DNA of 64,000 nt, taken from contig NZ_CP065957.1 in the NCBI RefSeq assembly GCF_017310505.1, positions 2,190,699 through 2,254,698 on the forward strand, in the 5' to 3' direction. This stretch comes from Methylacidiphilum caldifontis (GTDB lineage: Bacteria; Verrucomicrobiota; Verrucomicrobiia; Methylacidiphilales; Methylacidiphilaceae). The notes under the pieces are model-generated. The model was not told the origin of the DNA, did not search any database, and was given only the letters and a program-made list of their open reading frames with translations. How positions within the stretch are numbered: position 1 is the stretch's first letter; each line of letters starts with the position of its first letter. The position numbers and the translations under genes are program-made. Below are positions 17,586 through 27,478 of the stretch, in pieces.

Positions 17586-17984
17586 ATGCGACATCAAAAA
17601 CGAACCCAAAAATTAGGTAGGGACTCTCAACATAGATCTGCACTCATTGCGAATTTAGCCACCGAGCTGATCGAACACAAAAGAATCAGAACCACCTTAG
17701 CGAAAGCCAAGGCGTTACGTCCTTTTGCCGAGAAGTTAGTTACTCTTGCTAAAAAGGGAACTTTGCATTCAAGAAGGCTTGTAGTTCAAAAAATCCATAA
17801 CAAGAAAGCCGCACGAGTTCTTTTCAGGGATATTACTCCCCTGATGCAAAACAGGATTGGAGGCTATATTCGGATTTACAAAATTGGTCATCGCCCTTCT
17901 GATGGTGCTGAAATGGCTTTAATTGAATGGACTGAAGGACAGGTAGTTCCAGAAACTTCTCAGAAAGCAGAGAAACCTCAATAA
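17586..17984 (+). CDS. rplQ: 50S ribosomal protein L17
   Basis: 132 residues with the L17 opening MRHQKRTQKLGRDSQHRSAL and the RTTLAKAKALRPFAEKLVTLA segment. The gene has a strong ribosome-binding site (AGGAGGGATC) and closes the alpha operon. The convergent ppk gene ends only 25 bp away; no hairpin terminator is evident in that gap. Confidence 0.97.
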   Translation: MRHQKRTQKLGRDSQHRSALIANLATELIEHKRIRTTLAKAKALRPFAEKLVTLAKKGTLHSRRLVVQKIHNKKAARVLFRDITPLMQNRIGGYIRIYKIGHRPSDGAEMALIEWTEGQVVPETSQKAEKPQ

Positions 17985-18009
17985 ATGTCCTGGAGCTTTT
18001 CAATTTGCA

Positions 18010-20130
18010 TTAAGGATGGATGGGTTTGATAGTAATTTCTGACTCTTCCTTTCCTTTTGATTGTCTTTGTTGTTCTTTGCGCGCTTTATCCCTGAAATAG
18101 AGCTGAGCCTGAAAAGGTTCTTTGTCGGGCTTTATCCTTTTATATTTTCCATTCGGCAACAGTTCCCTGGCCTTGACGTTATCTGAAAGATAAGCATTGA
18201 GAATTTCGTTTAGTTTTTCCTTAAGTTTAGGATCTTCTATAGGAAAAACGATTTCGATTCTTCTATAAAAATTTCTTTGCATCCAGTCTGCACTTCCAGA
18301 GTAAAATTCAGGATTACCCCCGTTTTCGAAATAAAAAATCCGGCTGTGCTCAAGAAATCTCCCCACAATACTAATGACCCTAATATTTTCACTCATCTTG
18401 GGGATCCCAGGTCTTAAACAGCATATTCCTCTGACGATCAAATCAATTTTTACCCCTGCACTTGAAGCCGCATAGAGGAGTTGAATAATATCTTCATCAA
18501 CTAGTGCATTGATCTTGGCTATAATCCTCGACTTTTTACCTTCTTTGGTATTTTCTATTTCTCTTTGAATGAGTTCTTTTATTCTTCTTGCCATGTTAAA
18601 AGGGGAAACGATGAGCTTTTTGATACCATGAAATCGAGAAAGGCCAGTAAGTATATTAAAAAGGGTCGCTACTTCTTTAGTTATTTCTTCATTAGTAGTA
18701 AGAAGACTAAGATCGGTATATAGTCTTGCAGTGCTTGGATGGTAGTTTCCGGTAGCTAAATGCACATAAAGCCTAATTCCATCTTGATCTTTCCGTATGA
18801 TTTCGAGCATTTTACAGTGAGTTTTCAACCCGACGATTCCATAAAGGACATGTATTCCCGCTTCTTCCATGCGTTTTGCCCAAAGTATGTTATTTTCTTC
18901 GTCAAATCTTGCCTTGATTTCGACGAGGGCGGTTACCTGTTTGCCGTTTTGTGCAGCACGGATTAAAGCATGGACGATAGGTGAGTCTCCGCTTGTCCTG
19001 TAAAGGGTCATTCTTATTCCCAGGACAGCGGGATCAACCGCAGCTTTCTGAAGGAGATCGACTATGATCCCGAAGCTTTCGAAAGGATGATGGAGCAGAA
19101 TGTCTTCTTTGCGAATAACTTCGAAAAGATCGGGTTTCCCGCTAAGTTCAGCAGGAATGACAGGTGTCCATGGTCTATCTCTTAAATGAGCAAAAGCTTC
19201 ATGATTGCAAATCGATAGGAGATGGAGAAAATTTAAAGGATCGGGATTGCGATAAGAGTCTCGATAATCCAGATGAAGAGCGTTAAGAAGAATTTTTTCT
19301 AATTCTTTGGGACAGTTGGCTTCAATTTCTAACCGTACGGCGTTTCCCCGATTTCGTTTTTTTAATTCTTCTTCAACGGTTTGCAGTAGGTTTTCGGCTT
19401 CTTCCTCATCGATATAGAGCTCACTATTACGAGTGATTCTAAAGAAGTTAACTGCTTGAATTTCATCACCAGGAAAAAGGGAATCTAAAAAGTTTACAAT
19501 CAGTTCACTTAAAAGAATGAATCGGAATCCAGTTTGAGCATTGCTTCCGGGTAGAGTAATCAATCGAGGTAAAATTCTAGGGATTTGGACAATACCGAAG
19601 TTAACTGAGTGAAAGTTATGGGGTCTTTTTAATGTCAAAATGAGATTGAGACATTTATTGACCAGCTGCGGGAAAGGATGGCTTGAATCTACAGCCAATG
19701 GTGTAAGAACAGGAAATATCTCTTTGTCGAAGTAGTTTTTACACCACACTAACTCAGGTTGGCTTAATTCCTTGTGGTTGCATAAAAAAATTCCATGCTC
19801 TTTCAAAGCGGGATTAATTTCTTCGTTCCATATTTTATATTGAGTCTCAACCAGTTCTCTTGTCCTTTTTTCTATTCCTTCAAAAACTTCAAGAGGGGTC
19901 AGTCCATCGGCTGTCTGTTCTTCATTGCCATTTTCTATCTGCTGCTTAATGCCTGCAACCCGAATTTCGAAGAATTCATCCAGGTTAGAGCTAAATATGC
20001 AAAGAAATCTCAGCCTTTCGAGAAGAGGTTGTTTAGGGTCAGCCGCTTCTTCGAGAACTCGAGCATTGAATTCTAGCCAACTCAGTTCTCGGTTGATAAA
20101 ATACTCAGCTTTGTTAAAGAGGGAAGTCAT
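18010..20130 (-). CDS. ppk1: Polyphosphate kinase 1
   Basis: 706 residues, the normal length. PPK1 reversibly polymerises the gamma phosphate of ATP into polyphosphate through a phosphohistidine. Visible marks are the N-terminal FINRELSWLEFNARVLEEA, FSSNLDEFFEIRVAG, the GLKTHCKM histidine expected to be phosphorylated, the GNYHPSTARLYTDLSLLT stretch and the second conserved histidine in RFLEHSRIFYF. Polyphosphate would serve phosphate and energy storage and stress tolerance. It stands alone, convergent with rplQ, and about 100 bp downstream of the end of rmuC in the same direction. Confidence 0.97.
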   Translation of the reverse strand: MTSLFNKAEYFINRELSWLEFNARVLEEAADPKQPLLERLRFLCIFSSNLDEFFEIRVAGIKQQIENGNEEQTADGLTPLEVFEGIEKRTRELVETQYKIWNEEINPALKEHGIFLCNHKELSQPELVWCKNYFDKEIFPVLTPLAVDSSHPFPQLVNKCLNLILTLKRPHNFHSVNFGIVQIPRILPRLITLPGSNAQTGFRFILLSELIVNFLDSLFPGDEIQAVNFFRITRNSELYIDEEEAENLLQTVEEELKKRNRGNAVRLEIEANCPKELEKILLNALHLDYRDSYRNPDPLNFLHLLSICNHEAFAHLRDRPWTPVIPAELSGKPDLFEVIRKEDILLHHPFESFGIIVDLLQKAAVDPAVLGIRMTLYRTSGDSPIVHALIRAAQNGKQVTALVEIKARFDEENNILWAKRMEEAGIHVLYGIVGLKTHCKMLEIIRKDQDGIRLYVHLATGNYHPSTARLYTDLSLLTTNEEITKEVATLFNILTGLSRFHGIKKLIVSPFNMARRIKELIQREIENTKEGKKSRIIAKINALVDEDIIQLLYAASSAGVKIDLIVRGICCLRPGIPKMSENIRVISIVGRFLEHSRIFYFENGGNPEFYSGSADWMQRNFYRRIEIVFPIEDPKLKEKLNEILNAYLSDNVKARELLPNGKYKRIKPDKEPFQAQLYFRDKARKEQQRQSKGKEESEITIKPIHP

Positions 20131-20237
20131 CGAATTTCAACTTATTCCCGGTATTATCGTCTTTCAAGAGCAGAAAACCATAGAATAAAAACAGCCCTTT
20201 CTTTTTTTTATTAAGAAAACCTTAAGCCTAGAATTTA

Positions 20238-21551
20238 TCAAGCCGATTCAATATTTTTCAGGGTTGTCATTTCTATAGGGTAAACGTCAGGAATGTTCTT
20301 GGATAACGCTCCGCATGATTGGATTTTTCTGCTTGAAGGTATAATTTTTTCTTGGCAGATAGTTGAAGCTTTATTGAAAAGGTCGATTGTTGTTTCCAAA
20401 GCTTTTCTGAGCTTGATAAAGGTGGTAAGAAGTTCAACAAAATAATCATAAAGTTTTTTAATTTCTTCCGAGATCTTTTCTACCTCTTGGGTCATCCGTT
20501 GTTGTTGCCAACCCAAAGCGATGGCTTTCAGCAGTGCCAGGAAATTGATAGGTGAGGCAAGAAGAACATTCCTTTCTAGACCATATTGAAAAATGTCTGG
20601 ATCAGCTTCAAAAGCAAGGGAAAGCAGTCCTTCACTGGGTAAAAACATGATGATGTACTCAAAAGCCTCGGCTTGAGTGCGAGCATACTCTTTTTTCCCT
20701 AAGTCCCTAATTCTTTCCTTGACTGCGGAAAGGTGTTCTTTAATTTTTTCTTTCCTGAGGGTCTCATTCTCGGCCGAAATCGCTTCTAGATACGCTCGCA
20801 TAGGCGTTTTGGCATCAACAAATATTTTTCTGTTACCGGGGATGGAAATGATCATATCGGCTCTTTTGTCTTCAGTTAAAGGTTGGTTTAAGTAGCTAAC
20901 GTGTTCTTCCATCCCTGCCATTTCAACGAGACGCTGGAGTTGGTACTCTCCCCATGATCCTCTCACAAGAGGTGATTTTAAAGATTGTTCGAGCTTTATT
21001 GCCGATTGATGCAACTCTTTATAAGCTTCTGCTAGCTGATTCAAATGGCTACTCAGCGCGCTATAGGCTCCTTCCCTTTTCTTTTCAAGGTTTTGTATTT
21101 GATTATCCAAGGATTGGAGTTCTTTTTCTATGGGGGATACGATGTTTTTGATTTCCTCTTTTTTTAGGCTCCAATCCGTTTTCAAATTTTCAAAAAGGGA
21201 TTGAAACTGAAAAGTGACCTGGCTCAAAATATTTTTGGAGTTAGATTCCAATACTTCAGAGGCTAAGGATTGAAACAGGGTTTTTAGAGTTTCTTGAGCA
21301 TTCGACATCCAAACGATCTTTTCTTGTTGGGCCTGTTTTTCAGCTTCAAGAGAAGCAATCTTAAGTTCTAGATTCTTATTCTTATCCAGCAAGGGAACCA
21401 AATTTTCATTTTCTTTGCTCTGCCTTTCTAATTCTGATTTAAGAAGCATGATTTTGGGCCTTAGGGCTAAATATGTCAAAAAAACACCGATACTTGACCC
21501 TCCAAGAAAACTAAGGATTACGAAAAGAGTCATTATAAATTTTTCCTTCAA
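20238..21551 (-). CDS. rmuC: RmuC-family DNA recombination protein
   Basis: 437 residues: one N-terminal membrane helix (about 7-29), a long coiled coil (about 33-190) and the C-terminal RmuC domain with the restriction-endonuclease-like core (KIFVDAKTPMRAYLEA, IIMFLPSEGLLSLA). Family members limit inversions at short inverted repeats; the activity is thought to be nucleolytic but is not well characterised. The start could be the ATG at 21551 or the Met a few codons in. Confidence 0.9.
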   Translation of the reverse strand: MKEKFIMTLFVILSFLGGSSIGVFLTYLALRPKIMLLKSELERQSKENENLVPLLDKNKNLELKIASLEAEKQAQQEKIVWMSNAQETLKTLFQSLASEVLESNSKNILSQVTFQFQSLFENLKTDWSLKKEEIKNIVSPIEKELQSLDNQIQNLEKKREGAYSALSSHLNQLAEAYKELHQSAIKLEQSLKSPLVRGSWGEYQLQRLVEMAGMEEHVSYLNQPLTEDKRADMIISIPGNRKIFVDAKTPMRAYLEAISAENETLRKEKIKEHLSAVKERIRDLGKKEYARTQAEAFEYIIMFLPSEGLLSLAFEADPDIFQYGLERNVLLASPINFLALLKAIALGWQQQRMTQEVEKISEEIKKLYDYFVELLTTFIKLRKALETTIDLFNKASTICQEKIIPSSRKIQSCGALSKNIPDVYPIEMTTLKNIESA

Positions 21552-21701
21552 ATAAGGCTTTCTTTCAAGAAATAACTAGTCCAATTTCTCGCTTTAGGCT
21601 TGAGATTGAATTTCAAAATTGGGAACAAAAAAGTCTGTTTTAAAAAAGATGTTCAATAACATTCTTCTCCGATATGAATAGAAGAAGAGGAGAAGCTAGA
21701 G

Positions 21702-22751
21702 TTGAAAAACAAAGCACATGATCAAGAACATAAAATATTGACTGTCAATTCAACTGATTTGAGATCTTTTGAAAATTTCCCCAAAGAACAAAAGAAGAAA
21801 AATTTTTTAGGTCTTCTATTCAAGAGCTTTGTATCCATAAGCCTTCTTTTGTATCTAGGTTCAAAGCTTCAATGGAACAAGTTTTTTTCTTATTGCCATT
21901 CAATAGATATCAGGTTGTTATGCCTTTCTTTCTTTTTCTGTGCTTTTCAGACGGTTCTATCTGCGCTGCGTTGGAAAATTCTGCTCTATGCTTTAAATAC
22001 AAAAATCAAGAGTTGGACCTCTATTCAACTGGCGATGATTGGAAAATTTTTTAATGCGGTATTACCAGGGGGAACAAGTGGAGATCTTGTCAGGATATAT
22101 TATGCGCTCAAACTGTTCCCTGCTCAAAAGACAATGATATCCGTTTCGATTATCGTTGATCGGTTGATTGAAGGGATAGTTCTTCTTGTCCTGGGCTCTT
22201 TGTTCGGTTTGTTATTTTATCGTCAGCTTGAAGGCCAACCTCTTGTTCAAAAAGCTGTTCTTTTTCTTTTCATCCTTACAGTTTTAACGCTTCTCTTTTT
22301 AGCTTCCCTCAGGACCACTTTAAGGTGGGGCCTAAAACTCTCAGAAATTTTCTTTAGCAAAAGAAAAGGAATAATCGTGGGGGTTCTGGAAGAAATTATT
22401 CAGGTGTTGGATGCTTTAAAAAATGCATATGGAAAGGTTTTTTGGGCCTGTATGCTTTCTGTCGGAGTTCAGCTTTCAGCCATTATGATGTTTGTTTTTA
22501 TTGCTGGCTCTTTACACATGCAGTTGCCGTTATGGCTTCTAGTGGTGGTGATGGTGGAAATAACACTAGTCGTATCACTTCCGATCAGTATTTCTGGACT
22601 TGGTGTCAGGGAGGGCTCGGTCATACTCCTGCTGAGTCCATATGGAATAAGTCCAGAACTTGCCCTTGGGTTTTCACTCCTGTCATTTACTATCGGTGTT
22701 TTTTGGAGCCTTGTAGGAGGGTTATTTTTTTTAACATGGAGGAAAAAATAA
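21702..22751 (+). CDS. YbhN/AglD-type (UPF0104) polytopic membrane protein
   Basis: 349 residues with about eight membrane helices and a soluble N-terminal tail of 45 residues. The segment GKFFNAVLPGGTSGDLVR and the later LPISISGLGVREGSV are the signatures of the lysylphosphatidylglycerol-synthase membrane domain family, which is also proposed to act as a lipid or polyprenol-sugar flippase. There is no MprF catalytic domain, so a transferase role is unlikely. It starts at TTG, with a good ribosome-binding site (GAGGAGAAG) ahead. Next downstream is the SAM hydroxide adenosyltransferase homologue. Confidence 0.8.
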   Translation: MKNKAHDQEHKILTVNSTDLRSFENFPKEQKKKNFLGLLFKSFVSISLLLYLGSKLQWNKFFSYCHSIDIRLLCLSFFFCAFQTVLSALRWKILLYALNTKIKSWTSIQLAMIGKFFNAVLPGGTSGDLVRIYYALKLFPAQKTMISVSIIVDRLIEGIVLLVLGSLFGLLFYRQLEGQPLVQKAVLFLFILTVLTLLFLASLRTTLRWGLKLSEIFFSKRKGIIVGVLEEIIQVLDALKNAYGKVFWACMLSVGVQLSAIMMFVFIAGSLHMQLPLWLLVVVMVEITLVVSLPISISGLGVREGSVILLLSPYGISPELALGFSLLSFTIGVFWSLVGGLFFLTWRKK

Positions 22752-22799
22752 GAAAAATGCATTTTCTCTGCTTTAAACCCCGAATAGAAATTTGTTTTT

Positions 22800-23705
22800 A
22801 TGATTTTTAGGTTCCATTACCCAAAAAGCTATTGCTTTTTACTATCTCTGGTATTGATTATGCTTGGCTGTAGCAGAAATGAAAAAAGGGATTTGAAGAG
22901 CAATTTGCGACCTGTCATTGGACTGATTACCGATTTTAGCACAAAAGACCCTTATGTGTCACAAATGAAAGGGGTCATCTATTCATTGGATCCCTATGCC
23001 CGGGTCATAGATCTTAATCATGAAATTGATCCCTTTAATCTTGCTGAAGCAGCCTTTATTGTTGACCAGGCGAGCAGAGAATTTCCAGCCGACTCTATTT
23101 TTATTGCGGTTATTGATCCGGGTGTAGGGACGGATCGAAAAGCTATTCTTTTTGAATCTAAAGCACGCAAATTTTATATCGGTCCGGATAATGGAATTTT
23201 TAGTCTTGTTATGGATAGAGAAGGCATAATGGGAGCGTGGATTCTTGATAAGCCTGAAATATGGAGAAATAGGCAGCCTAGCCAGACTTTTCATGGAAGG
23301 GATATTTTTAGTCCCGTAGCAGCCTTTTTGAGTAAAGGAGGAAAACCTCAAAACGTGGGTTCAAAAGTTTCCCAAGACAAGCTTCATTTCTTGAGTTTTT
23401 CTCCGGCTTCGATTATAGGAGAAAGTGTTTCCGCTCAGGTTCTCTATGTTGATCATTATGGCAATATTATTACCAATATTCCTTTAGGACTTGTATCCTG
23501 GATAAAAGAGGGAAACCTCCTGCGTATTCAAATTGGCAAAATAACGCTTGCTGCTCCCTGTGTAAAAACCTATAGTGATTTGCCTTTAGGTAAGATTGGA
23601 GTATTATATAATAGTAGCGGTTATCTTGAGATTGCGTCAAATCAGGGATCAGCCGCAAAAGTATTTAAAGCCCAATCGGGTGTTTCCCTATTAATTCATC
23701 CATAG
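22800..23705 (+). CDS. SAM hydroxide adenosyltransferase family protein, lipoprotein-like N-terminus
   Basis: 301 residues. Residues from about 39 belong to the DUF62/SAM hydrolase family, related to fluorinase and chlorinase, which splits S-adenosylmethionine to adenosine and methionine with water. Visible marks are IGLITDFSTKDPYV, IDPGVGTDRKAI, YIGPDNGIFS, FHGRDIFSPVAA and DHYGNIITNI. The N-terminus has a basic start, a hydrophobic run and LIMLGCS, which reads as a lipobox with Cys at 24. Export would put a SAM-dependent enzyme outside the cytoplasm, which is odd. Three bases or fewer separate its stop from typA. Confidence 0.85.
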   Translation: MIFRFHYPKSYCFLLSLVLIMLGCSRNEKRDLKSNLRPVIGLITDFSTKDPYVSQMKGVIYSLDPYARVIDLNHEIDPFNLAEAAFIVDQASREFPADSIFIAVIDPGVGTDRKAILFESKARKFYIGPDNGIFSLVMDREGIMGAWILDKPEIWRNRQPSQTFHGRDIFSPVAAFLSKGGKPQNVGSKVSQDKLHFLSFSPASIIGESVSAQVLYVDHYGNIITNIPLGLVSWIKEGNLLRIQIGKITLAAPCVKTYSDLPLGKIGVLYNSSGYLEIASNQGSAAKVFKAQSGVSLLIHP

Positions 23706-23707
23706 AC

Positions 23708-25576
23708 ATGGATCTTGGAAAGAATGAATCACATTTATTAGGTATGGAAAAGATTAGAAATATAGCCATCATAGCTCATGTCGACCATGGAAAGACAACT
23801 TTGGTTGACCAGCTTTTGAAACAGTCAGGTGCTTTCAGACAAAACCAACAGCTTGCTGAAAGAATAATGGATAGCATGGATCTTGAAAAAGAGAAAGGAA
23901 TAACCATAAAAGCGAAGAACGCCTCTTTTCAATATGCTGACTACAAGATCAATATCATTGATACGCCAGGTCATGCTGATTTTGGAAGCGAGGTAGAAAG
24001 AAGCCTTGGGATGGTCGATGGAGTGTTGTTGCTTGTGGATTCTGTAGAGGGTCCACAGGCTCAGACTAAATTCGTTTTAAAAAAAGCGTTAGCTCAAAAT
24101 CTTCCGGCTTTGGTTCTTATCAACAAAATAGATAGACCAAATGCCCAGCCTATACAGGTGTTAGATCAGGTATTTGAGCTTTTTCTCGAATTAGAAGCTT
24201 CTGAAAAGCAACTGGATTTTCCTGTTTTATACGTTTCTGCCAAAGAAGGAGTTGCCCTTAAGGAATGGAAAAAGGGGATTTCTGAGCAGGATAGGGAAAA
24301 TGGGTTCAGGCCCCTTTTTGAGGCGATCATTACCCATATTCCTTCTCCAACCATTTATCCCGACTCTTCGTTTAAACTTTTAGTCGCCAACTTGGATTAC
24401 AGCGATTATCTTGGCCGAATAGCTATAGGAAAAGTATTTTCTGGAAGTATTCGGGTAGGTTCTCCACTTTTTTGCCATCATAAGTCTTCACAACTCTCTT
24501 GCGGCAGCGTTACGGCTATTTTGGGATTTAAAGGATTAGAGAGAGTAGCCCTTAACGAAGCTTCTGCTGGGGATATTGTGGGCATTGCGGGATTAGAAGA
24601 GGTGTATATCGGAGACACCCTCTCCGATTCAGAAAAAGTTATTCCTCTACCCCGAGTTGAAGTGGATCCTCCAACCGTTAGAATGAGGATTGTCGTAAAC
24701 GACTCTCCTTTGGCTGGAAAAGAGGGAAAATTTTTAACAGCAAGGCATATCTATGAAAGGCTTCAGAAAGAAGCCAGGACTAATGTTGGACTGAGAGTTC
24801 AAGAGACGGATATTCCGGGAACTTTCGAGGTCAATGGGAGAGGAACCATGCAGATCGCTGTTCTTGTCGAACAGATGCGTAGGGAGGGATTTGAGCTGAT
24901 GGTGAGTAGACCTGAAGTAATCTATAAAGAAGATGCTTCGGGGATTATTTATGAACCCATTGAGTTGCTTTTAGTAGATATTCCTCAGGAGAATTTAGGT
25001 GGAGTGATGGAAATGCTTTCGAAAAGGGCAGGCAATATTCGGTTAATGAAGAATAGTCAAAGTAGGGTTTTTATAGAATGTTTAATTCCTACGAGAGGAT
25101 TGATCGGATTCAAAACAGAGTTTATCAATTTGACTCGAGGAGAAGGCTATTGCAGTCATCTTTTCCATGAATATGGCCCAAAACAGGGAGAGGTAGAGAT
25201 TAGGAAAAGAGGAGTGCTCGTTTCGATGGAAAGAGGGCTGTCAACGACCTATGCTTTAGAAAATCTCCAGCAACGAGGAGTCCTTTTTATTGGCCCCGGG
25301 GTGGAGGTGTATGAGGGCATGGTTGTTGGCGAACATAAGCGACCCGGCGATCTTCTGGTAAATCCCTGCAAGGCAAAACATTTAACCAACATTCGTTCTC
25401 AAGGTGAAGGCAAAGCCATTGGACTTGAACCTCCAAGGATATTTAGGCTTGAAGAGGCACTCGAATTTATTGACGCTGACGAGTTTGTTGAACTGACACC
25501 TACGAAAATGAGGATTAGAAAAAAAATACTGGATGCACATGAACGCAAAAAAGCCTCTCTGAAAGTAGGGTCCTGA
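23708..25576 (+). CDS. typA: Ribosome-associated GTPase TypA/BipA
   Basis: 622 residues. The GTPase domain has G1 (AHVDHGKTT), G2/G3 (KGITIKAKN, DTPGHADFG) and G4 (NKIDRPNA), then an EF-G-like domain II, domains III and V (LLVDIPQENLGGVMEMLSKR) and the TypA-specific C-terminal region. It binds the 70S ribosome and supports growth under stress and low temperature and assembly of the large subunit. The annotated ATG gives 12 extra residues before MEKIRNIAIIAHVDHG; the ATG at 23744 is an equally good start by homology. Confidence 0.96.
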   Translation: MDLGKNESHLLGMEKIRNIAIIAHVDHGKTTLVDQLLKQSGAFRQNQQLAERIMDSMDLEKEKGITIKAKNASFQYADYKINIIDTPGHADFGSEVERSLGMVDGVLLLVDSVEGPQAQTKFVLKKALAQNLPALVLINKIDRPNAQPIQVLDQVFELFLELEASEKQLDFPVLYVSAKEGVALKEWKKGISEQDRENGFRPLFEAIITHIPSPTIYPDSSFKLLVANLDYSDYLGRIAIGKVFSGSIRVGSPLFCHHKSSQLSCGSVTAILGFKGLERVALNEASAGDIVGIAGLEEVYIGDTLSDSEKVIPLPRVEVDPPTVRMRIVVNDSPLAGKEGKFLTARHIYERLQKEARTNVGLRVQETDIPGTFEVNGRGTMQIAVLVEQMRREGFELMVSRPEVIYKEDASGIIYEPIELLLVDIPQENLGGVMEMLSKRAGNIRLMKNSQSRVFIECLIPTRGLIGFKTEFINLTRGEGYCSHLFHEYGPKQGEVEIRKRGVLVSMERGLSTTYALENLQQRGVLFIGPGVEVYEGMVVGEHKRPGDLLVNPCKAKHLTNIRSQGEGKAIGLEPPRIFRLEEALEFIDADEFVELTPTKMRIRKKILDAHERKKASLKVGS

Positions 25577-25608
25577 AGAATTTTGTTTTATCGGGAAGGG
25601 GGTATCCA

Positions 25609-26169
25609 ATGATAGAAAGCCACTGCATCATTGTTGTGGACATGCTTGAAGATTTTATTCGTGGGAAGCTTGCCACAGGAGAACTAAAAAAAATTATCGA
25701 TCCGATAAGGGAGTTGATCGCTGATGCAAGGTCTAGCAAAATACCTATTATTTATGTAGGAGATGCACACCTGCCCTATGATCCGGAAATGACGATCTGG
25801 GGGGAACATGCAATGAAAGGATCGGAGGGAGCTTCAATAATTAAAGAACTGGCACCTTGCCCTGGTGATATTGTCCTGGAGAAAAGGACGTATAGTGGAT
25901 TTAGAGAAACGGGTTTAGATTTGATCTTAAGATCGCTCAAAATTGATTCCCTTATTTTAGTCGGTCTTCATACTCATCTTTGTATAAAGCATACGGCCGC
26001 TGATGGCTTTTTTTTAAATTACCACATTGTAGTCCCTGTAGATTGTGTATGTGCCTTTAGTATGGAGGAACACGAAAGTGGGCTTGAGTATCTTCATAAG
26101 TTTTATGGGGTTGAACTCACCACCTCCCAATCCCTTAGGGAAAGATGGAAAAGTCAAAAAGGCAGTTGA
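25609..26169 (+). CDS. Isochorismatase-fold cysteine hydrolase
   Basis: 186 residues with the catalytic triad of the family: Asp 11 in IIVVDMLEDF, Lys in VLEKRTYSGF and Cys in GLHTHLCIKHTA. The closest well-known relatives are nicotinamidases (PncA) and N-carbamoyl hydrolases; a nicotinamidase role in NAD salvage is possible, but metal-ligand residues typical of PncA are not obvious to me. The gene follows typA after 32 bp, with GGGAAGGGGG as ribosome-binding site. The 277 bp after it are A+T-rich and hold no gene. Confidence 0.85.
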   Translation: MIESHCIIVVDMLEDFIRGKLATGELKKIIDPIRELIADARSSKIPIIYVGDAHLPYDPEMTIWGEHAMKGSEGASIIKELAPCPGDIVLEKRTYSGFRETGLDLILRSLKIDSLILVGLHTHLCIKHTAADGFFLNYHIVVPVDCVCAFSMEEHESGLEYLHKFYGVELTTSQSLRERWKSQKGS

Positions 26170-26446
26170 GTGTTGAGTGCAAAATGTAAAGATAACAAAA
26201 ATCCTGGAATAAGGCCTTTATTTTCATAATGCCAATGAGTCTTGCTTTAAAAGAAGAAAAAAAAGGTTATGGCCGTAGAGGTGTGATCAATGACGTTTTT
26301 TTTCTTTAAGTTAGTGAAAGCTCGCAAACCCATAGAAAAACATAGAGATCATTAAAGACTAAAAAAACTTTTTTTTAAAGTAGGGATTTAAACTGGAATA
26401 TAAAGATGTTTTCAATTTGATTAATTTTCTATTTAAAAATTAACAA

Positions 26447-27451
26447 GTGTCAGTACTTTATCTTTTAAGCCTTTTATATTTCTTTGTCCTCCCCGAGAAA
26501 ATAAAAGGCTCATTCGGCTCTTTTTTTCATTTTTTCTTCTTCCTGATTTTTGTTTATGGAGTAATACTTTTTTTGTCCTGTTCTTTTATGTTGACTGTCA
26601 GGGCTGATCCCATCTTTTGGCCTGGGGAAGAAATAGCGGTCCAGGATATCGTCGAAACGATGGATCAGTCGGATCCGGGAAAAGGTTGGTTAGGAAAATG
26701 GAGAAAAATGACCCAGGAAACACGGAACCGACAAACCCGTTGGCTTACACCCCTTGTTACAGAAACACCAAGACTTGAGCAGCGTATCCGTTATGATGTC
26801 TATGACGAAACATTGCCTAATGGTAACAAGAAGTGGAATGTAGGAGCAGGTAAAGGGGTAAATTTGATTGTTGGGCCGACCCTTGAGTTTGCTTTTTCCC
26901 TTCCTCAGTATATTTATTTTCCTTCCCAGGGAAGACTTGATGGGTTTCAAGGAGAAAGCTTTTTAATTAAAAACAGGATTATGTCTTCCCCAGAAGGGCA
27001 AAAAAATTACGTATTTTCAGTCATGCTTGCTGCCCATTCTCCCTTGGGACAAACCCTTCCTGATTATCCCGCCCATTGGATATGGGATCCCATTATTCTT
27101 TTTGGAAAGGGGTTTGGGAATTTTGATTTCATGATTAATTTGGGTAGTCAGTGGGCTGATGGAGCAAATAGAACATTTGGAATCCCATATTTTTATAATA
27201 TCGCTTTACAGTATAAAATTGGGAAGGTAGTTCCGACGATTGAGATCAATTCGACATCGAGTATCGACCAACTTTTTTTTATTGGCGCTCCAGGTCTTTT
27301 TATTACTCCAGAAGTCTTGGTGGGTAGGTTTCGGTTTAAAGATGACTGGAAGCTTTATTTCGGATTTGGTTACCAGATTGCAATAGATGCAAAAACAGTT
27401 GAAAAAGAATATTCCAATGCATTTGTCATGAAGTTTCATTTGCTTTTTTAA
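26447..27451 (+). CDS. Putative outer-membrane beta-barrel protein
   Basis: 334 residues, starting at GTG. The first 50 residues have hydrophobic stretches and could be a long or mis-started signal region (a start further in, near MLTVRADPIFW, would give a shorter leader). The rest alternates polar and aromatic residues as in barrel strands and ends in a C-terminal Phe (KFHLLF), a feature of outer-membrane proteins. It resembles the general transporter/MetA-type barrel families only loosely, and I do not recognise a specific function. The protease-like gene follows after 27 bp, so the two may form an envelope module. Confidence 0.5.
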   Translation: MSVLYLLSLLYFFVLPEKIKGSFGSFFHFFFFLIFVYGVILFLSCSFMLTVRADPIFWPGEEIAVQDIVETMDQSDPGKGWLGKWRKMTQETRNRQTRWLTPLVTETPRLEQRIRYDVYDETLPNGNKKWNVGAGKGVNLIVGPTLEFAFSLPQYIYFPSQGRLDGFQGESFLIKNRIMSSPEGQKNYVFSVMLAAHSPLGQTLPDYPAHWIWDPIILFGKGFGNFDFMINLGSQWADGANRTFGIPYFYNIALQYKIGKVVPTIEINSTSSIDQLFFIGAPGLFITPEVLVGRFRFKDDWKLYFGFGYQIAIDAKTVEKEYSNAFVMKFHLLF

Positions 27452-27478
27452 AGATTATGGATCAAAAGAAGAACAAAA

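Noticed and set aside
26341..26446. A-run/T-run palindrome near 26360 as a terminator
   Set aside because: It is only a homopolymer A/T inversion without a G+C stem.
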